From Peteryoungia rhizophila (GTDB lineage Bacteria > Pseudomonadota > Alphaproteobacteria > Rhizobiales > Rhizobiaceae), in assembly GCF_004912145.1 (NCBI RefSeq), contig NZ_STGT01000003.1:806001-870000 (forward strand): a stretch of DNA of 64,000 nucleotides. Direction: 5' to 3'. The notes below the pieces were generated by a model. It made no database searches, was not told where the DNA came from, and saw only the letters and a list, made by a program, of their open reading frames with translations. Every line of letters begins with the position of its first letter. The first letter of the stretch is position 1. Positions 16,913-25,148 of this stretch are shown piece by piece. The translations under genes and the position numbers were made by a program.

Positions 16913-17482
16913 TCAGAGCCCCCGCCGGCAGAAAGGCGCGATCAACCTGTCGTATCCCGGCGGCACCACGGCCGGCTGGGCATCCGGTGCCACCACACCA
17001 CGGACTGCATACATCGCCGCCACATGCAGCAGCATCGCTCGCTTCAGCGTCTCCGGCACATCCACGCCGCTCTCGCCGAAGCCGGCCGAAAACTCCACCT
17101 CGATGCCGTTCAAAGCCCGCGCCGGCGGCGGCGTCTCACGCAACCAAAGCCTTGCCGGCCGCGCCTGTCCGTCGAGCAGATGCCCGTCGAGATCGACCGC
17201 CTGCGGCTCGCCGTCGCCGTCATAAACGGTCACCGCCGTCACCGCTCTGACCGGCCCGCGCGCAATCGCCAGGATCCCGTCCTCCGGCCAATCATCACGG
17301 CACAGCCGAAAGTCCCGCGCCGCCAGCACCAGCTCCGTCTCCCGCTCCAAATGCTCGCGCGCAACGGTGGCGAGGGCCAAGAGAAGGTCATCCTCCTCGT
17401 CCGTATCCAGCCGCAAATGCGCCCGCACCTCGGCAAGCGTCAGCGGCTCCACCAGGGGCGGAGTGAGTTCGATGATTGTCAT
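16913..17482 (-). CDS. GTA gp6-like head-tail adaptor
   Basis: 189 residues of the phiE125 gp8 / HK97 gp6-like connector group. MTIIELTPPLVEPLTLAEVRAHLRLD followed by EEDDLLLALATVAREHLERET is the characteristic start; LKRAMLLHVAAMYAVRGVV and VPPGYDRLIAPFCRRGL close it. It docks on the portal ring. It is the first gene of the block after the major capsid gene, with palindromic repeats in the gap. Confidence 0.87.
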   Translation of the reverse strand: MTIIELTPPLVEPLTLAEVRAHLRLDTDEEDDLLLALATVAREHLERETELVLAARDFRLCRDDWPEDGILAIARGPVRAVTAVTVYDGDGEPQAVDLDGHLLDGQARPARLWLRETPPPARALNGIEVEFSAGFGESGVDVPETLKRAMLLHVAAMYAVRGVVAPDAQPAVVPPGYDRLIAPFCRRGL

Positions 17483-17528
17483 TGGGTGTCCTTCAGTTTG
17501 AGAATATGCTGAGATCTAAGGTGGCAGC

Positions 17529-17645
17529 CCCTCATCCGCCCTTCGGGCACCTTCTCCCCGTGAACGGGGAGAAGGAGACGCCGCCGCCAGCCGCATTCGC
17601 CCTTCTCCCCGCCTGCGGGGAGAAGGTGGCGGCAGCCGGATGAGG
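17529..17645. repeat. Double palindromic intergenic repeat
   Basis: CCCCTCATCCGCC, CACCTTCTCCCCGT-GAAC-GGGGAGAAGG and then CCTTCTCCCCGC-CTGC-GGGGAGAAGG followed by TGGCGGCAGCCGGATGAGGG, giving two stem-loops and mirrored ends. It fills the gap between the capsid gene stop and the gp6 start on the particle strand. Confidence 0.8.
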
Positions 17646-17684
17646 GTCATCAGTCAACTTCGGACGTATAGGGGGCCTGGCCCC

Positions 17685-19025
17685 TCACGCCGAAAACTTC
17701 ACCAGCTTGATCGCTTCGAAGTCCTGCACCCCGCCACCGACGCGCTTCGTCGTGTAGAACAGCACATAAGGCTTGGCCGAATAGGGATCGCGCAGCACCC
17801 GCACACCCACCCGATCGACCACCAGATAACCCGCGCGAAAATCACCAAAGGCGATCGCGGTTGCATTGGCCGCGATCTCCGGCATGTCCTCGGATTCGGC
17901 GACCGAGAAGCCCATCAGCGAGGCGGGATCCCCGGCCCGCGCCGGCGGCGCCCAGAGATAGTTGCCGTCGGCGTCCTTCAGCTTGCGCACCGCGCCCTGG
18001 CTGCGGCGGCTCATGACGAAGGTGCCGTTCTGGCGGTGGCCCGCCTTCAGCGCATAGACCGCATTGATCAGAACGTCGGAGGCGCCGCTTGCCGCGAAAG
18101 CCCCCGCCGCCCCGGTCGGGATGGTGCCGATCTTGCCCCATTCCCAGGCCCCGTCGTCGACCTGTTCATAGGCGAGGAACCCCTTCGGCTTCAGAACCCC
18201 GTCGCCCGAAACGAAGGCCTCGCCCTCCTGCTCGGCAAAGGCGATGTCGACTTCGGCCGCGATCCAGGCCTCGATGTCGACGGCGGCATCGTCGAGCAGC
18301 GCTTGCGTCGCCGCCGGCATGGCATAGAGCTCCATGGTCGGGAAGGCGAGTTCGGAGAGTTCCGGTGTGCCGGTCTGCGTCCGGGCCGCCGTCTCGGCCA
18401 CCCAGCCAGAGGCGAAACCCGCGGCGGCAAAGGGCTTCTTCAACACCGAGCCAGACACCTGTCGCACCGTTGCCAGAGACCGGATCGGCGAAATCACCCG
18501 CAGCCTGCGGCCGATCTCCTCGTCCACCTGCGGCGGCACCAGATAGCCACCATCGCCGGAAACGCCGGCCGAAAGCGCCTTCTGGTCGAGGTCGCGCAGC
18601 GCCTGATCGTCGCCGCGGCGCACATAGGCCTCGAAGGCCGCCTTGTGGTCAGACAATGCGGTCTCGTCCCGTCCGGACCGTTCCAACGCCGGGCGGCGCT
18701 TCTTCAGCACCAGCTCGTCGATCAGCCGGCTCTGGTCGTCGATCGCCTTGTTGATCCGCTCCACCTTGTCGCGGGTCACGACATCGCTTGTCAGCTTTTC
18801 CTCGATCTCGCCGAGCCGCTCGTCGTTCGCCTCCTTGAAGGCCTCGAAGGCGGTCATGAATTCGGCGAATGCCGATGTCACCGTATCGGGTGCCGCCTTG
18901 ACTTCCGGCGCGAGCTTCGCCGCCCTGCCGGTCGCGGGCCGCCGCCCCTTCCCGTCGGGCACCACCTCGCCCACCTCGCCCGTCCTGCGCTCACCTGCCG
19001 TCATCGCGTCTTCCATCTCGCTCAT
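17685..19025 (-). CDS. HK97-family major capsid protein (GTA gp5)
   Basis: 446 residues with an N-terminal coiled-coil scaffold (roughly 45-120, EERLGEIEEKLTSD-type helices and KVERINKAIDDQSRLIDELV), which the prohead protease would remove. The HK97 fold follows: AGVSGDGGYLVPPQVDEEIGRRL, WVAETAARTQTGTPELSELAFPTMELYAMPAATQALLDDA and the C-terminal AGYLVVDRVGVRVLRDPYSAKPYVLFYTTKRVGGGV. The ATG at 19025 overlaps the protease stop (ATGA); starts at M4 or M8 are possible. It is the shell protein of the particle. Confidence 0.93.
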   Translation of the reverse strand: MSEMEDAMTAGERRTGEVGEVVPDGKGRRPATGRAAKLAPEVKAAPDTVTSAFAEFMTAFEAFKEANDERLGEIEEKLTSDVVTRDKVERINKAIDDQSRLIDELVLKKRRPALERSGRDETALSDHKAAFEAYVRRGDDQALRDLDQKALSAGVSGDGGYLVPPQVDEEIGRRLRVISPIRSLATVRQVSGSVLKKPFAAAGFASGWVAETAARTQTGTPELSELAFPTMELYAMPAATQALLDDAAVDIEAWIAAEVDIAFAEQEGEAFVSGDGVLKPKGFLAYEQVDDGAWEWGKIGTIPTGAAGAFAASGASDVLINAVYALKAGHRQNGTFVMSRRSQGAVRKLKDADGNYLWAPPARAGDPASLMGFSVAESEDMPEIAANATAIAFGDFRAGYLVVDRVGVRVLRDPYSAKPYVLFYTTKRVGGGVQDFEAIKLVKFSA

Positions 19026-19597
19026 CCTTTCGTGAAGTGATTGTTCGCCATCGACCGGGCCGCACGGCGCATCAGCCGGACGAGCTCGGTTTCCCTGTCG
19101 CGGTAAAACCGCTGATGCTTGACATTCGAGACCCTGGCCGTCGGCAGCATGGGAAAGGTCACCACCGAGATCTCCCAGAGATCCGCCTCCAGAATGCGTC
19201 GGACGCCGGTCTTGCGATCGGCCTTCACCTTCACCGCGCGAAAGCCGATGGAGAGCCCGTCCAGAGCCCCCGCCTTCATCAGCGCATGCACCTCGCGGGC
19301 TCGCGCCACATCGGTCGCAAGCTTGCCCTCGACATAAAGCCCCCGCTCGTCCTCGCGGATGACCAGCCAGCGGCCGATCACCTCGGCCGGATCGTGCTGG
19401 AAGAGCATGCGCACCCCGCCTGCCCCGCGCTTGGTGAGCGAAGCAGCGAAAGCGCCAGGCTCGATCGCATCGCGGCCGAGATCCACCTCGCCGAACAGGC
19501 TCGCATAGCCCGAAAACCGCCCGTCTCCGCCGACACCCTTCAGCGTCAATCCGGCATAGCGAAACCGCGGCGCGCCTGCCGTTTCCAAAGCCTGCAT
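19022..19597 (-). CDS. HK97-family prohead protease (GTA gp4)
   Basis: 191 residues, peptidase family U35. RFSGYASLFGEVDLGRDAIEPGAF leads into the catalytic His in MLFQHDPAEVIGRW and the Ser of GALDGLSIGFRAV; the DLWEISVVTFPMLPTARV strand is also diagnostic. It trims the capsid scaffold before DNA packaging. The start at 19597 follows GAGGAGAC. The gene is directly upstream of and overlaps the capsid gene. Confidence 0.92.
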   Translation of the reverse strand: MQALETAGAPRFRYAGLTLKGVGGDGRFSGYASLFGEVDLGRDAIEPGAFAASLTKRGAGGVRMLFQHDPAEVIGRWLVIREDERGLYVEGKLATDVARAREVHALMKAGALDGLSIGFRAVKVKADRKTGVRRILEADLWEISVVTFPMLPTARVSNVKHQRFYRDRETELVRLMRRAARSMANNHFTKG

Positions 19598-19635
19598 GGC
19601 TCGTCTCCTCGTGAGGTTGATTGTGTGTCGGCGCC

Positions 19636-19785
19636 TCCACCTCCCCCTTGAGGGGGAGGTCGCCGCAAAGCGGCGGGTGGGTGTGACCACGCTCGACCGC
19701 TGCGAATTCTCGTGAGGCAGTCGCCCCTCCCCGGAGCTTCGCTCCGACCCTCCCCCTCATGGGGAGGGTGGAGACCCACCCACCT
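19636..19785. repeat. Intergenic palindromic repeats (CCTCCCCCTT / GTGGGTG type)
   Basis: Two facing modules: CCTCCCCCTTGAGGGGGAGG with CGCCGCAAAGCGGCGGGTGGGTGTG, and a mirrored copy CCTCCCCTCAT-type GGGGAGGGTGGAGACCCACCC. The second half overlaps the 3' end of the small membrane protein gene and supplies its last codons. The same type occurs at 43117-43245 and 52346-52392. Confidence 0.65.
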
Positions 19786-20092
19786 TGTCCCCCGCCCGGC
19801 CCGTCAGTCGCACCAGCACCCCCAATCCCCACCAGGCGGTGAAGGACGCCAGCGTCGCGCCCGCCAGCATGATCTCCGCCGGTGACAGCCGCGCCTCGAT
19901 TCCGAGCTGGCCGGCGCCCCAGACACCCGTCGGCCCGCCGAAAATCAGCCCGCAGGCAAGCCCGGTCAGGAAGCGGACCGCCGCCTCGCGACGATGTTTG
20001 GGAAGCAGATAGACGAGCGAGATCGCCGAGCCCGCGACAGCACCGATCAGACGCGCGGAGGTCACTCCGCCGTTGTGTCCGAAATCAGTCAT
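19757..20092 (-). CDS. DUF6107-like membrane protein at the gp3.5 position
   Basis: 111 residues starting MTDFGHNGGVTSARLIGAVAGSAISLVYLLP, with three hydrophobic helices (AGSAISLVYLLP, FLTGLACGLIFGGPTGVWG, AGATLASFTAWWGLGVLVRL). The family is recurrent in alphaproteobacterial GTA-like clusters between portal and protease. The ATG at 20092 is chosen because the family begins there. The role is unknown; an inner-membrane assembly platform for proheads is one idea. The last residues come from a palindromic repeat, so the native C-terminus may have been changed by its insertion. Confidence 0.65.
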   Translation of the reverse strand: MTDFGHNGGVTSARLIGAVAGSAISLVYLLPKHRREAAVRFLTGLACGLIFGGPTGVWGAGQLGIEARLSPAEIMLAGATLASFTAWWGLGVLVRLTGRAGDKVGGSPPSP

Positions 20093-20326
20093 TTGTTCAT
20101 CTTTCGCGATTAGCTTTTGGATGAGCGCCGGCCGGAACGATCCCGCCGAACCAGGCTGCGGCCGGCGCTTCTTTTCCTTTTCCGAGTCAATCCAGGGCTT
20201 CACGCGTCAGGTGAAGTGGGAGCGAATTGCCTAGTCCCTGGAATCGCTTGGCGGCAAAAGTTCACGGATCGATTCCGGAGGTTGAAAGTACGGATGAAGC
20301 CGCTGCACCTCTTGCCCTGCCTGCAG

Positions 20327-20914
20327 TCAAAACCGCATCGTCCGAAAGGTCAGCGACACCCGCCGCTGCCGCATCACCCGCATCCCTTCGATCACGTCCG
20401 ACCGGCGCGCCGGGATCCCATGCGTCCAGTCGCGTCGCGCCGGTCCGGCGAGCACTAGCAGCGAACGCGGCGGCAAATTCGCCGCCCGCCTCACTCCGCT
20501 TTCAAGACAACCAAACCGCATCTCACAGGCCGAGAGCAGACTGAGCGAAGCGACCACTTCGCCAAAACAGGGCTCGCAATCGACATGCGCGCTGATCTCC
20601 TGACCGGGGAGATATTCGTTGGCAATCACCTGGTCCGACACGGCGGCGAAACGCCCTTCCGCAACCAACCGCTCCGCCAGTGCCTGAAGCGCCTCCGGCA
20701 GCGGCCCGATCCGGCTGTCCAGCGTGGCGCTCCTCGCCCGGTAGTCATAGCGATAACCGAAATGCTGCACCCGCCGCTTCATCTCGCCACTCCAGTCACC
20801 GGCGTCGAGGAACGCGATCAGCGCCGTCTCGTGCACCGGCGTGATCCAGTCTGGGATGAGACTGGCGCCGGTGGGGACGTGAGTGTCGGGCAATCCTGCT
20901 CCTGTAACCGTCAT
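20327..20914 (-). CDS. alkB: AlkB-type 2-oxoglutarate/Fe(II) dioxygenase
   Basis: 195 residues. The iron ligands are visible as H110-x-D112 in ISAHVDCEPCFG and H165 in DWTHGIPAR; the 2-oxoglutarate arginine lies in RRVSLTFR (R185 or R191). AlkB enzymes reverse N-alkyl damage in DNA or RNA. The gene lies on the particle strand between portal and the gp3.5-position gene. Phages sometimes carry alkB, so the enzyme could protect packaged or incoming single-stranded DNA; equally it may be a host repair gene captured here. No adaptation operon (ada) is near. Confidence 0.85.
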   Translation of the reverse strand: MTVTGAGLPDTHVPTGASLIPDWITPVHETALIAFLDAGDWSGEMKRRVQHFGYRYDYRARSATLDSRIGPLPEALQALAERLVAEGRFAAVSDQVIANEYLPGQEISAHVDCEPCFGEVVASLSLLSACEMRFGCLESGVRRAANLPPRSLLVLAGPARRDWTHGIPARRSDVIEGMRVMRQRRVSLTFRTMRF

Positions 20915-20984
20915 TCGCGTGTTACTCGTAAAAGCTACCTGCCCGCATCATTACACGCACTCATCGCATTTCAAGGTTGCCATC

Positions 20985-22053
20985 ATGCCATTGCAGAAAC
21001 GCCGCATCATCATCGTCGGCGCCGGCATCTTCGGAACGGCGCTGGCCTATCAAATGGCCTCACCTCAATCGGAAGTCGTCCTGATCGAGAGCGGACCAGG
21101 ACCGGCCTGTGGTGTCACCGGTCGCCTTCGGCTGGATCAACACCGTCCACGGAACACCCGGCAGCGAGAGTTACGCCCTGTGGCAGAATGCTGTAGGGGA
21201 CTATCCCGCACTGATCCACGACCTACCTGAAATCCTCAGTTTTTCGCGACGTGGATCCCTTCTCTGGCATGCCTCCCCCGAAGAGACAGACCATCTCTTC
21301 ACCACACGGCTGAACGCGGGCGAGACTGTGGAGCTGGTGGATCACAAGGCGATCAGCCGGCTGGAACCCCATCTGTGCAATGTCCCCGAACTGGCCGTCT
21401 TTTCGGTCGACGATATCGCCATCGATCCGATCCGGTTGGCCGGAACGCTTCTCAACGCGGCCCGTGCCCGCGGTGCTATCGTCCGGTTCGACGAGACGGT
21501 TTGGTCCATCGAAACGAAGAACGGTCGCATCGAGGGTGTTCGAACTTCTGCGGGCCTGATCAAAGCCGATTATGTCATCCTTGCCGCTGGCCCGGGCACA
21601 AGCGAGCTGGCGAAGCAGCTCGGCATAGACATTGGCATGGCCATGGCCCCGGCTCTGCTGCTCCGATATGCCTGCAGCACCCCGTTCATCCGCCATATCC
21701 TCGATGGCCCACGCGTCGAAGTGCGCCAGAACAATGACAACGCCGTCATCATCGCCGAGTCCCGGCGTGAGGACAATCAGGGCGACAGCCCCGAGAGCAT
21801 CGGAGACCGTTTCCTGTCTGTCCTTGCCGACGAATTCGACCTGCCCTCCCCTCTGTCGCTGATCAGCGCAGAGATCGGCAATCGCCCCACCTTTCCGGAC
21901 GGCATGCCACGCTGCGGCTTTCTCCCTGGCGTCGAGGGCCTCTATATCACCGGCGGCCATCCCGGCCTCATCCTTGCACCTTATCTGGCACGACTGGCGG
22001 CACGGGAAATCCTGCATGGAGAGATGCCGGCCCACCGTTTCCCCTCATCCTGA
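20985..22053 (+). pseudogene. FAD-dependent oxidoreductase (DAO family), frameshifted
   Basis: The frame from the ATG at 20985 gives a clean Rossmann start (RRIIIVGAGIFGTALAYQMAS, VVLIESGPGPACGVTG). Near 21115-21125 the continuation (FGWINTVHGTPGSESYALWQNAVGDYPAL and on to LARLAAREILHG at 22053) is in another frame. Together they make one amino-acid-oxidase-like protein of about 355 residues split by a single-base shift just after GVTG. A sequencing error is possible. It lies opposite to the particle genes between alkB and the portal gene. Substrate unknown. Confidence 0.85.
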
Positions 22054-22073
22054 GGTACCGTCGACATTCCCCC

Positions 22074-23246
22074 TCAATACCCCACAGCCTCCCGCTTCTC
22101 CTCATCCGTCAAGAACCCAGCCGCCCCCACCCTCGCCCAGAGCGCGTCGCGTTCCGCCGAAAGCCCCGCCACCGTATCGAGATCCGGTACCAGCTTCAGC
22201 TCCTCGCCCGTCAGATCGCCGAGAAAGCCCGAGAACGAAGCCCCCGTCCGCGTCACCAGGGGCAGCACGGTCAGGCGATAAAAGGCGCGGTTGGCCTCCT
22301 GATAATTCGCATAGGTGTTGTCGCCGGGAATGCCGAGCAGCATGGGCGGCACGCCGAAGGCGAGCGCGATGTCGCGGGCAGCACCGTTCTTCGCCTCGAC
22401 GAAATCCATGTCCTTCGGCGACAGCCCCATCGACTTCCAGTCGAGGCCGCCCTCCAAGAGCAACGGTCGGCCCGCCCGCATCGGGCCTGAATAACCCTCG
22501 TCGAGTTCGACCTTCAGCCGCTGATACTGGTCGGTGGAGAGATTGCCGCCCTCCTTCGGCTGATAGACCAGGGCGCCAGAGGGCCGTGCCGAATTGTCGA
22601 GCAGCGCCTTGTTCCAGCGCCCGGCCGCATTGTGCAGGTCGAGCGCAACTTGCGCTGCGGCGAGCGGCGCAAAACCCTCGTGGTCGTCGAGCGGATGGAA
22701 CAGCTTCAGATGCAGCAAGCCATCCAGCGCAATGCGCCGCGCCCGGGTGCCGGCGCGGTATTCATAGGCCGACGGCCAGCCGTCCGCCCCGGTCACCACG
22801 CTCACCCGGTCCGGCCGCAAGAGATGCAGTTCGGCAGTCCGGGCCGTCGCCTGCAGCCCCGCCCCGATCGCCTCGACATAGGCATTGCCCGATAGCATCA
22901 GCTGGCCATAGAGCGCTTCGAGAAAATCCGCCCCCGTCATCGCCCCGTTCGGCCGTGTGAGAAGGACAAGCGCCGGATGCTCCGGCCGCTCCGTCTCGCG
23001 CCGATAGGCGAGAAAACCAATGCTGGCGGCTGCTTCCGAGACCATGCGCACGCAGCGATGCGCGACCGGGTTCTTCATGAAGCCTTCCCGCGCCAGCGCC
23101 GCATAATTGCGCCCCGTCCACCGCGCCTCGCCCTCGCCGGCAATCAGGGCGAGCGCCGTGCCCGGGCGTGGATGCAGCGCCTTTTCGTCGCGCGCAGGGG
23201 ATCGATCCGGGGCTTGAGCCCAGGGCATGCGGAAGGGGAGTTTCAT
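22074..23246 (-). CDS. HK97-family portal protein (GTA gp3)
   Basis: 390 residues. Hallmarks are NYAALAREGFMKNPVAHRCVRMVSEAAAS, ETERPEHPALVLLTRPN, LMLSGNAYVEAIG, LHLRPDRVSVV-like core and FGVPPMLLGIPGDNTYANYQEANRAFYRLTVLPL. Twelve copies form the vertex ring through which terminase pumps DNA. In RcGTA the portal follows terL directly; here a Fic/Doc island, Dabb, endolysin and the DUF559 island lie between. Confidence 0.93.
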   Translation of the reverse strand: MKLPFRMPWAQAPDRSPARDEKALHPRPGTALALIAGEGEARWTGRNYAALAREGFMKNPVAHRCVRMVSEAAASIGFLAYRRETERPEHPALVLLTRPNGAMTGADFLEALYGQLMLSGNAYVEAIGAGLQATARTAELHLLRPDRVSVVTGADGWPSAYEYRAGTRARRIALDGLLHLKLFHPLDDHEGFAPLAAAQVALDLHNAAGRWNKALLDNSARPSGALVYQPKEGGNLSTDQYQRLKVELDEGYSGPMRAGRPLLLEGGLDWKSMGLSPKDMDFVEAKNGAARDIALAFGVPPMLLGIPGDNTYANYQEANRAFYRLTVLPLVTRTGASFSGFLGDLTGEELKLVPDLDTVAGLSAERDALWARVGAAGFLTDEEKREAVGY

Positions 23247-23330
23247 GGGGGTGTCCTCTGGAATGGATGTCGATGCACGGGCAGCGCGGCCATGCTCGTC
23301 AAAACACCAATCTTGCGCTATATTCGCTTT

Positions 23331-23522
23331 ATGAGTTCAAACAAGAAAATCAGCCTAGATGACCAGAGGCGGAACCGGGATAGCCGCAAAGCCGCGGTCC
23401 CGTCTTCTGAAGGCGTCGCCCTGAAGACCGCAAAGCCGGTTGCAGCCAGGCCGGATCTCGACGATTTCGTCGCCGATCTGCTCGTTACCGACAAGATCAT
23501 CCTGGACCATTTGGCCAAGTAA
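23331..23522 (+). CDS. Antitoxin partner of the Fic/Doc toxin
   Basis: 63 residues: MSSNKKISLDDQRRNRDSRKAAV followed by PDLDDFVADLLVTDKIILDHLAK. Small basic N-terminal and acidic/hydrophobic C-terminal halves match antitoxins paired with Doc-like toxins, although I do not recognise a named DNA-binding fold. It ends four bases before the toxin ATG. A TTGCGC-TATATT-like region just upstream could be the promoter. Confidence 0.6.
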   Translation: MSSNKKISLDDQRRNRDSRKAAVPSSEGVALKTAKPVAARPDLDDFVADLLVTDKIILDHLAK

Positions 23523-23526
23523 GCGC

Positions 23527-23925
23527 ATGAGCGGGCCTCGCTGGATCGCAATCGAGGATGTGATTGCGATCAACAGACGGCTGCTTCTCGGCACGCCGGA
23601 AAACCACTTCCTGCGGGATCGTTCCGCCCTTGAGGGCGCAGTTCACCGTCCGCGTTTCCAAGCTGAGTACCGGGAGATATCTTCCCTCTCCTGGCTTGGT
23701 AGCTGCCTGATCCAGGCCATTGGCAAAGCGCATGCCTTCGAACAGGGCAACAAGCGGACTGCCTGGCTCGCAGGACGCTACTTCATCGCCATCAACGGGT
23801 ACAGGCTGTCGGTCGCGCCTGAACTGCAGGAAAGCCTGAAATACGCAATCGAGGATCTGATCGTCGGCGACCACGAGCCCTCACTCCTCGCCGACCAGCT
23901 GGAGCCATTGCTCGAAGCGTCCTGA
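23527..23925 (+). CDS. Fic/Doc-family toxin
   Basis: 132 residues. The Fic motif is H69-A-F-E-Q-G-N-K-R77, in GKAHAFEQGNKRTAWLAGRYFIAINGYRL, closer to Doc (NKR) than to classical Fic (NGR). The position normally held by an acidic metal ligand is Gln73, with Glu72 next to it, so activity may be altered. Doc-type enzymes phosphorylate EF-Tu; other Fic enzymes AMPylate. It is opposite to the particle genes, between portal and Dabb gene, and ends 12 bases before the Dabb stop. Confidence 0.85.
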   Translation: MSGPRWIAIEDVIAINRRLLLGTPENHFLRDRSALEGAVHRPRFQAEYREISSLSWLGSCLIQAIGKAHAFEQGNKRTAWLAGRYFIAINGYRLSVAPELQESLKYAIEDLIVGDHEPSLLADQLEPLLEAS

Positions 23926-23937
23926 CCCTCCGCGCGC

Positions 23938-24243
23938 TCACACCCTCGCCCGCACCGCCTCTTCCACCTCATAATCCGCCGCAAAGCGCTCCTCGCGCAG
24001 CGGCTTCACGCGGCGGATGCTCTCCTCATACAGCGGATGCGCCTTGTACGCGGCAAGGGCTGCCTCGTCCTGGAACTCGCCATAGACCACGAGATCGATG
24101 CCCTGGTCGAAGCGGTCCGTCTTGGCATTTGTGCCGATCTCCAGCCGGGTCGCACTCGGGATCTCCGTCAGGATCGAGAGCCCCGCCCTGACCGCCTCGA
24201 GATTCTCGGGGCGAACCGTGAAGAAGACGATATGGCGGATCAT
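23938..24243 (-). CDS. Dabb (stress-responsive alpha/beta barrel) protein
   Basis: 101 residues: MIRHIVFFTVRPEN, SILTEIPSATRLEIGTN, DLVVYGEFQDEAALAAYKAHPLYEES. This is the dimeric ferredoxin-like Dabb fold, found in stress proteins and small monooxygenase relatives. The ATG at 24243 matches the family start. The gene is on the particle strand between endolysin and portal but has no known role in particles; it may be cargo. Function unknown. Confidence 0.8.
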   Translation of the reverse strand: MIRHIVFFTVRPENLEAVRAGLSILTEIPSATRLEIGTNAKTDRFDQGIDLVVYGEFQDEAALAAYKAHPLYEESIRRVKPLREERFAADYEVEEAVRARV

Positions 24244-24319
24244 GGGGCACCTATAAGACCTGTTGCAGCGCAAAAGCCGATAGCATCGCTCTGCCCGCCG
24301 CTCAATGCGCTCCATGAGT

Positions 24320-24940
24320 TCACACCATGAGACCCGCCCGGATCGCCGCATCGAAGATCCGCGCCGTTACCGCGATTTTCCTCGCCCGGTCCGTGCCGTT
24401 GACGATCTTTCGCGCACCGGTCCAGTCAGCCTTGGTACCGGCAAAGCAATCCGACAGCCTCGCGCCTGAAAACAGCCCCTCGGTCATGCCGACCACAAGG
24501 ATGGTTGCGGCGACGTCCAGCCGCAGGGCCAGGTCCGGCGCCTGGACGAGATCGAGCGCGGTCACCCGGCTCATCTTCTCGTAGTTCTCGCGGTGGGTAA
24601 TCTGCACCAGCCCGCGGCCATAATAGCTACGCCCGGCTTCATCGCGCCGCCAATAGGGCGTCCGCACGGTGGGCAGCTTGCCCGCCCGCCAGGCCCGCTC
24701 CAGCCGCGATACCGCCTCCTCGTCCGTTCCGGCAAAGGTCTCGCGCACGGCTTGCATGGTCCCGCCGGTCTCGTGATGCGCGGTCGCCAACATGTAGGCC
24801 AGCCAGCGCGGATCGGCCCAGCCGCGGGCAGAAAAGCGCGTCAGCACTGCCTCCACCCCGTCCACCTGTCCTTGGGACAGCCGCCCGCCGAACACGGCGT
24901 TGCGCAGCCCCGCGAAGACGATTCGCCGGTCGATCCGCAT
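24320..24940 (-). CDS. GH19-like endolysin
   Basis: 206 residues of the phage glycoside hydrolase family 19 lysozyme/chitinase fold. WLAYMLATAHHETGGTMQ contains the expected catalytic Glu (57), and SYYGRGLVQITHRENYEKM is the conserved substrate-cleft motif. No signal peptide is present, so a holin such as the 4.2 kb product would be needed. GAGG eight bases before the ATG at 24940 sets the start. In RcGTA the lysis genes lie apart from the particle genes; here the endolysin is inside, between portal and terminase. Peptidoglycan cleavage for particle release is the likely job. Confidence 0.85.
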   Translation of the reverse strand: MRIDRRIVFAGLRNAVFGGRLSQGQVDGVEAVLTRFSARGWADPRWLAYMLATAHHETGGTMQAVRETFAGTDEEAVSRLERAWRAGKLPTVRTPYWRRDEAGRSYYGRGLVQITHRENYEKMSRVTALDLVQAPDLALRLDVAATILVVGMTEGLFSGARLSDCFAGTKADWTGARKIVNGTDRARKIAVTARIFDAAIRAGLMV

Positions 24941-25021
24941 GGTCAAATCCTCGATGTCGGGAGGGGATCGGCCGCCATGGCGCGCTTGGGCGCGGCGGCC
25001 GTGAAAAAAACTTCGGAATTA

Positions 25022-25048
25022 AAACGATTGAAGAAATTTCAATCGTTT
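25022..25048. promoter_or_regulatory. Perfect 11-base inverted repeat between divergent genes
   Basis: AAACGATTGAA-GAAAT-TTCAATCGTTT, in the 208-base gap between the endolysin start (-, 24940) and the small + gene at 25149. The surrounding DNA is AT-rich compared with its neighbours. It could be an operator controlling lysis or a hairpin in one of the leaders. No regulator for it is evident. Confidence 0.5.
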
Positions 25049-25148
25049 AGAGCTCTGTCCGTTCACATTTACAAAGGTTTAACACTGTGGAACTTTCGCC
25101 CCACAGCAACGTTTGGAGCCCAGACTTCCAAACCCGAGGAGGGAAGAA

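Noticed and set aside
15755-17512. 585-codon + strand frame across gp6-gp8
   Set aside because: Low-complexity Arg/Pro-rich translation produced by the high GC of the opposite genes; starts inside the MFS gene.
17640-19040. Long + strand open frame opposite the capsid gene
   Set aside because: It mirrors the capsid codons, is rich in Arg/His/Pro and has no domain; the - strand gene is certain.
24970-25000. GGCCGCC / GGCGGCC inverted repeat followed by a run of A
   Set aside because: The tract following the hairpin is A on the + strand and the T run precedes it on the - strand, so it is not a terminator in either direction.
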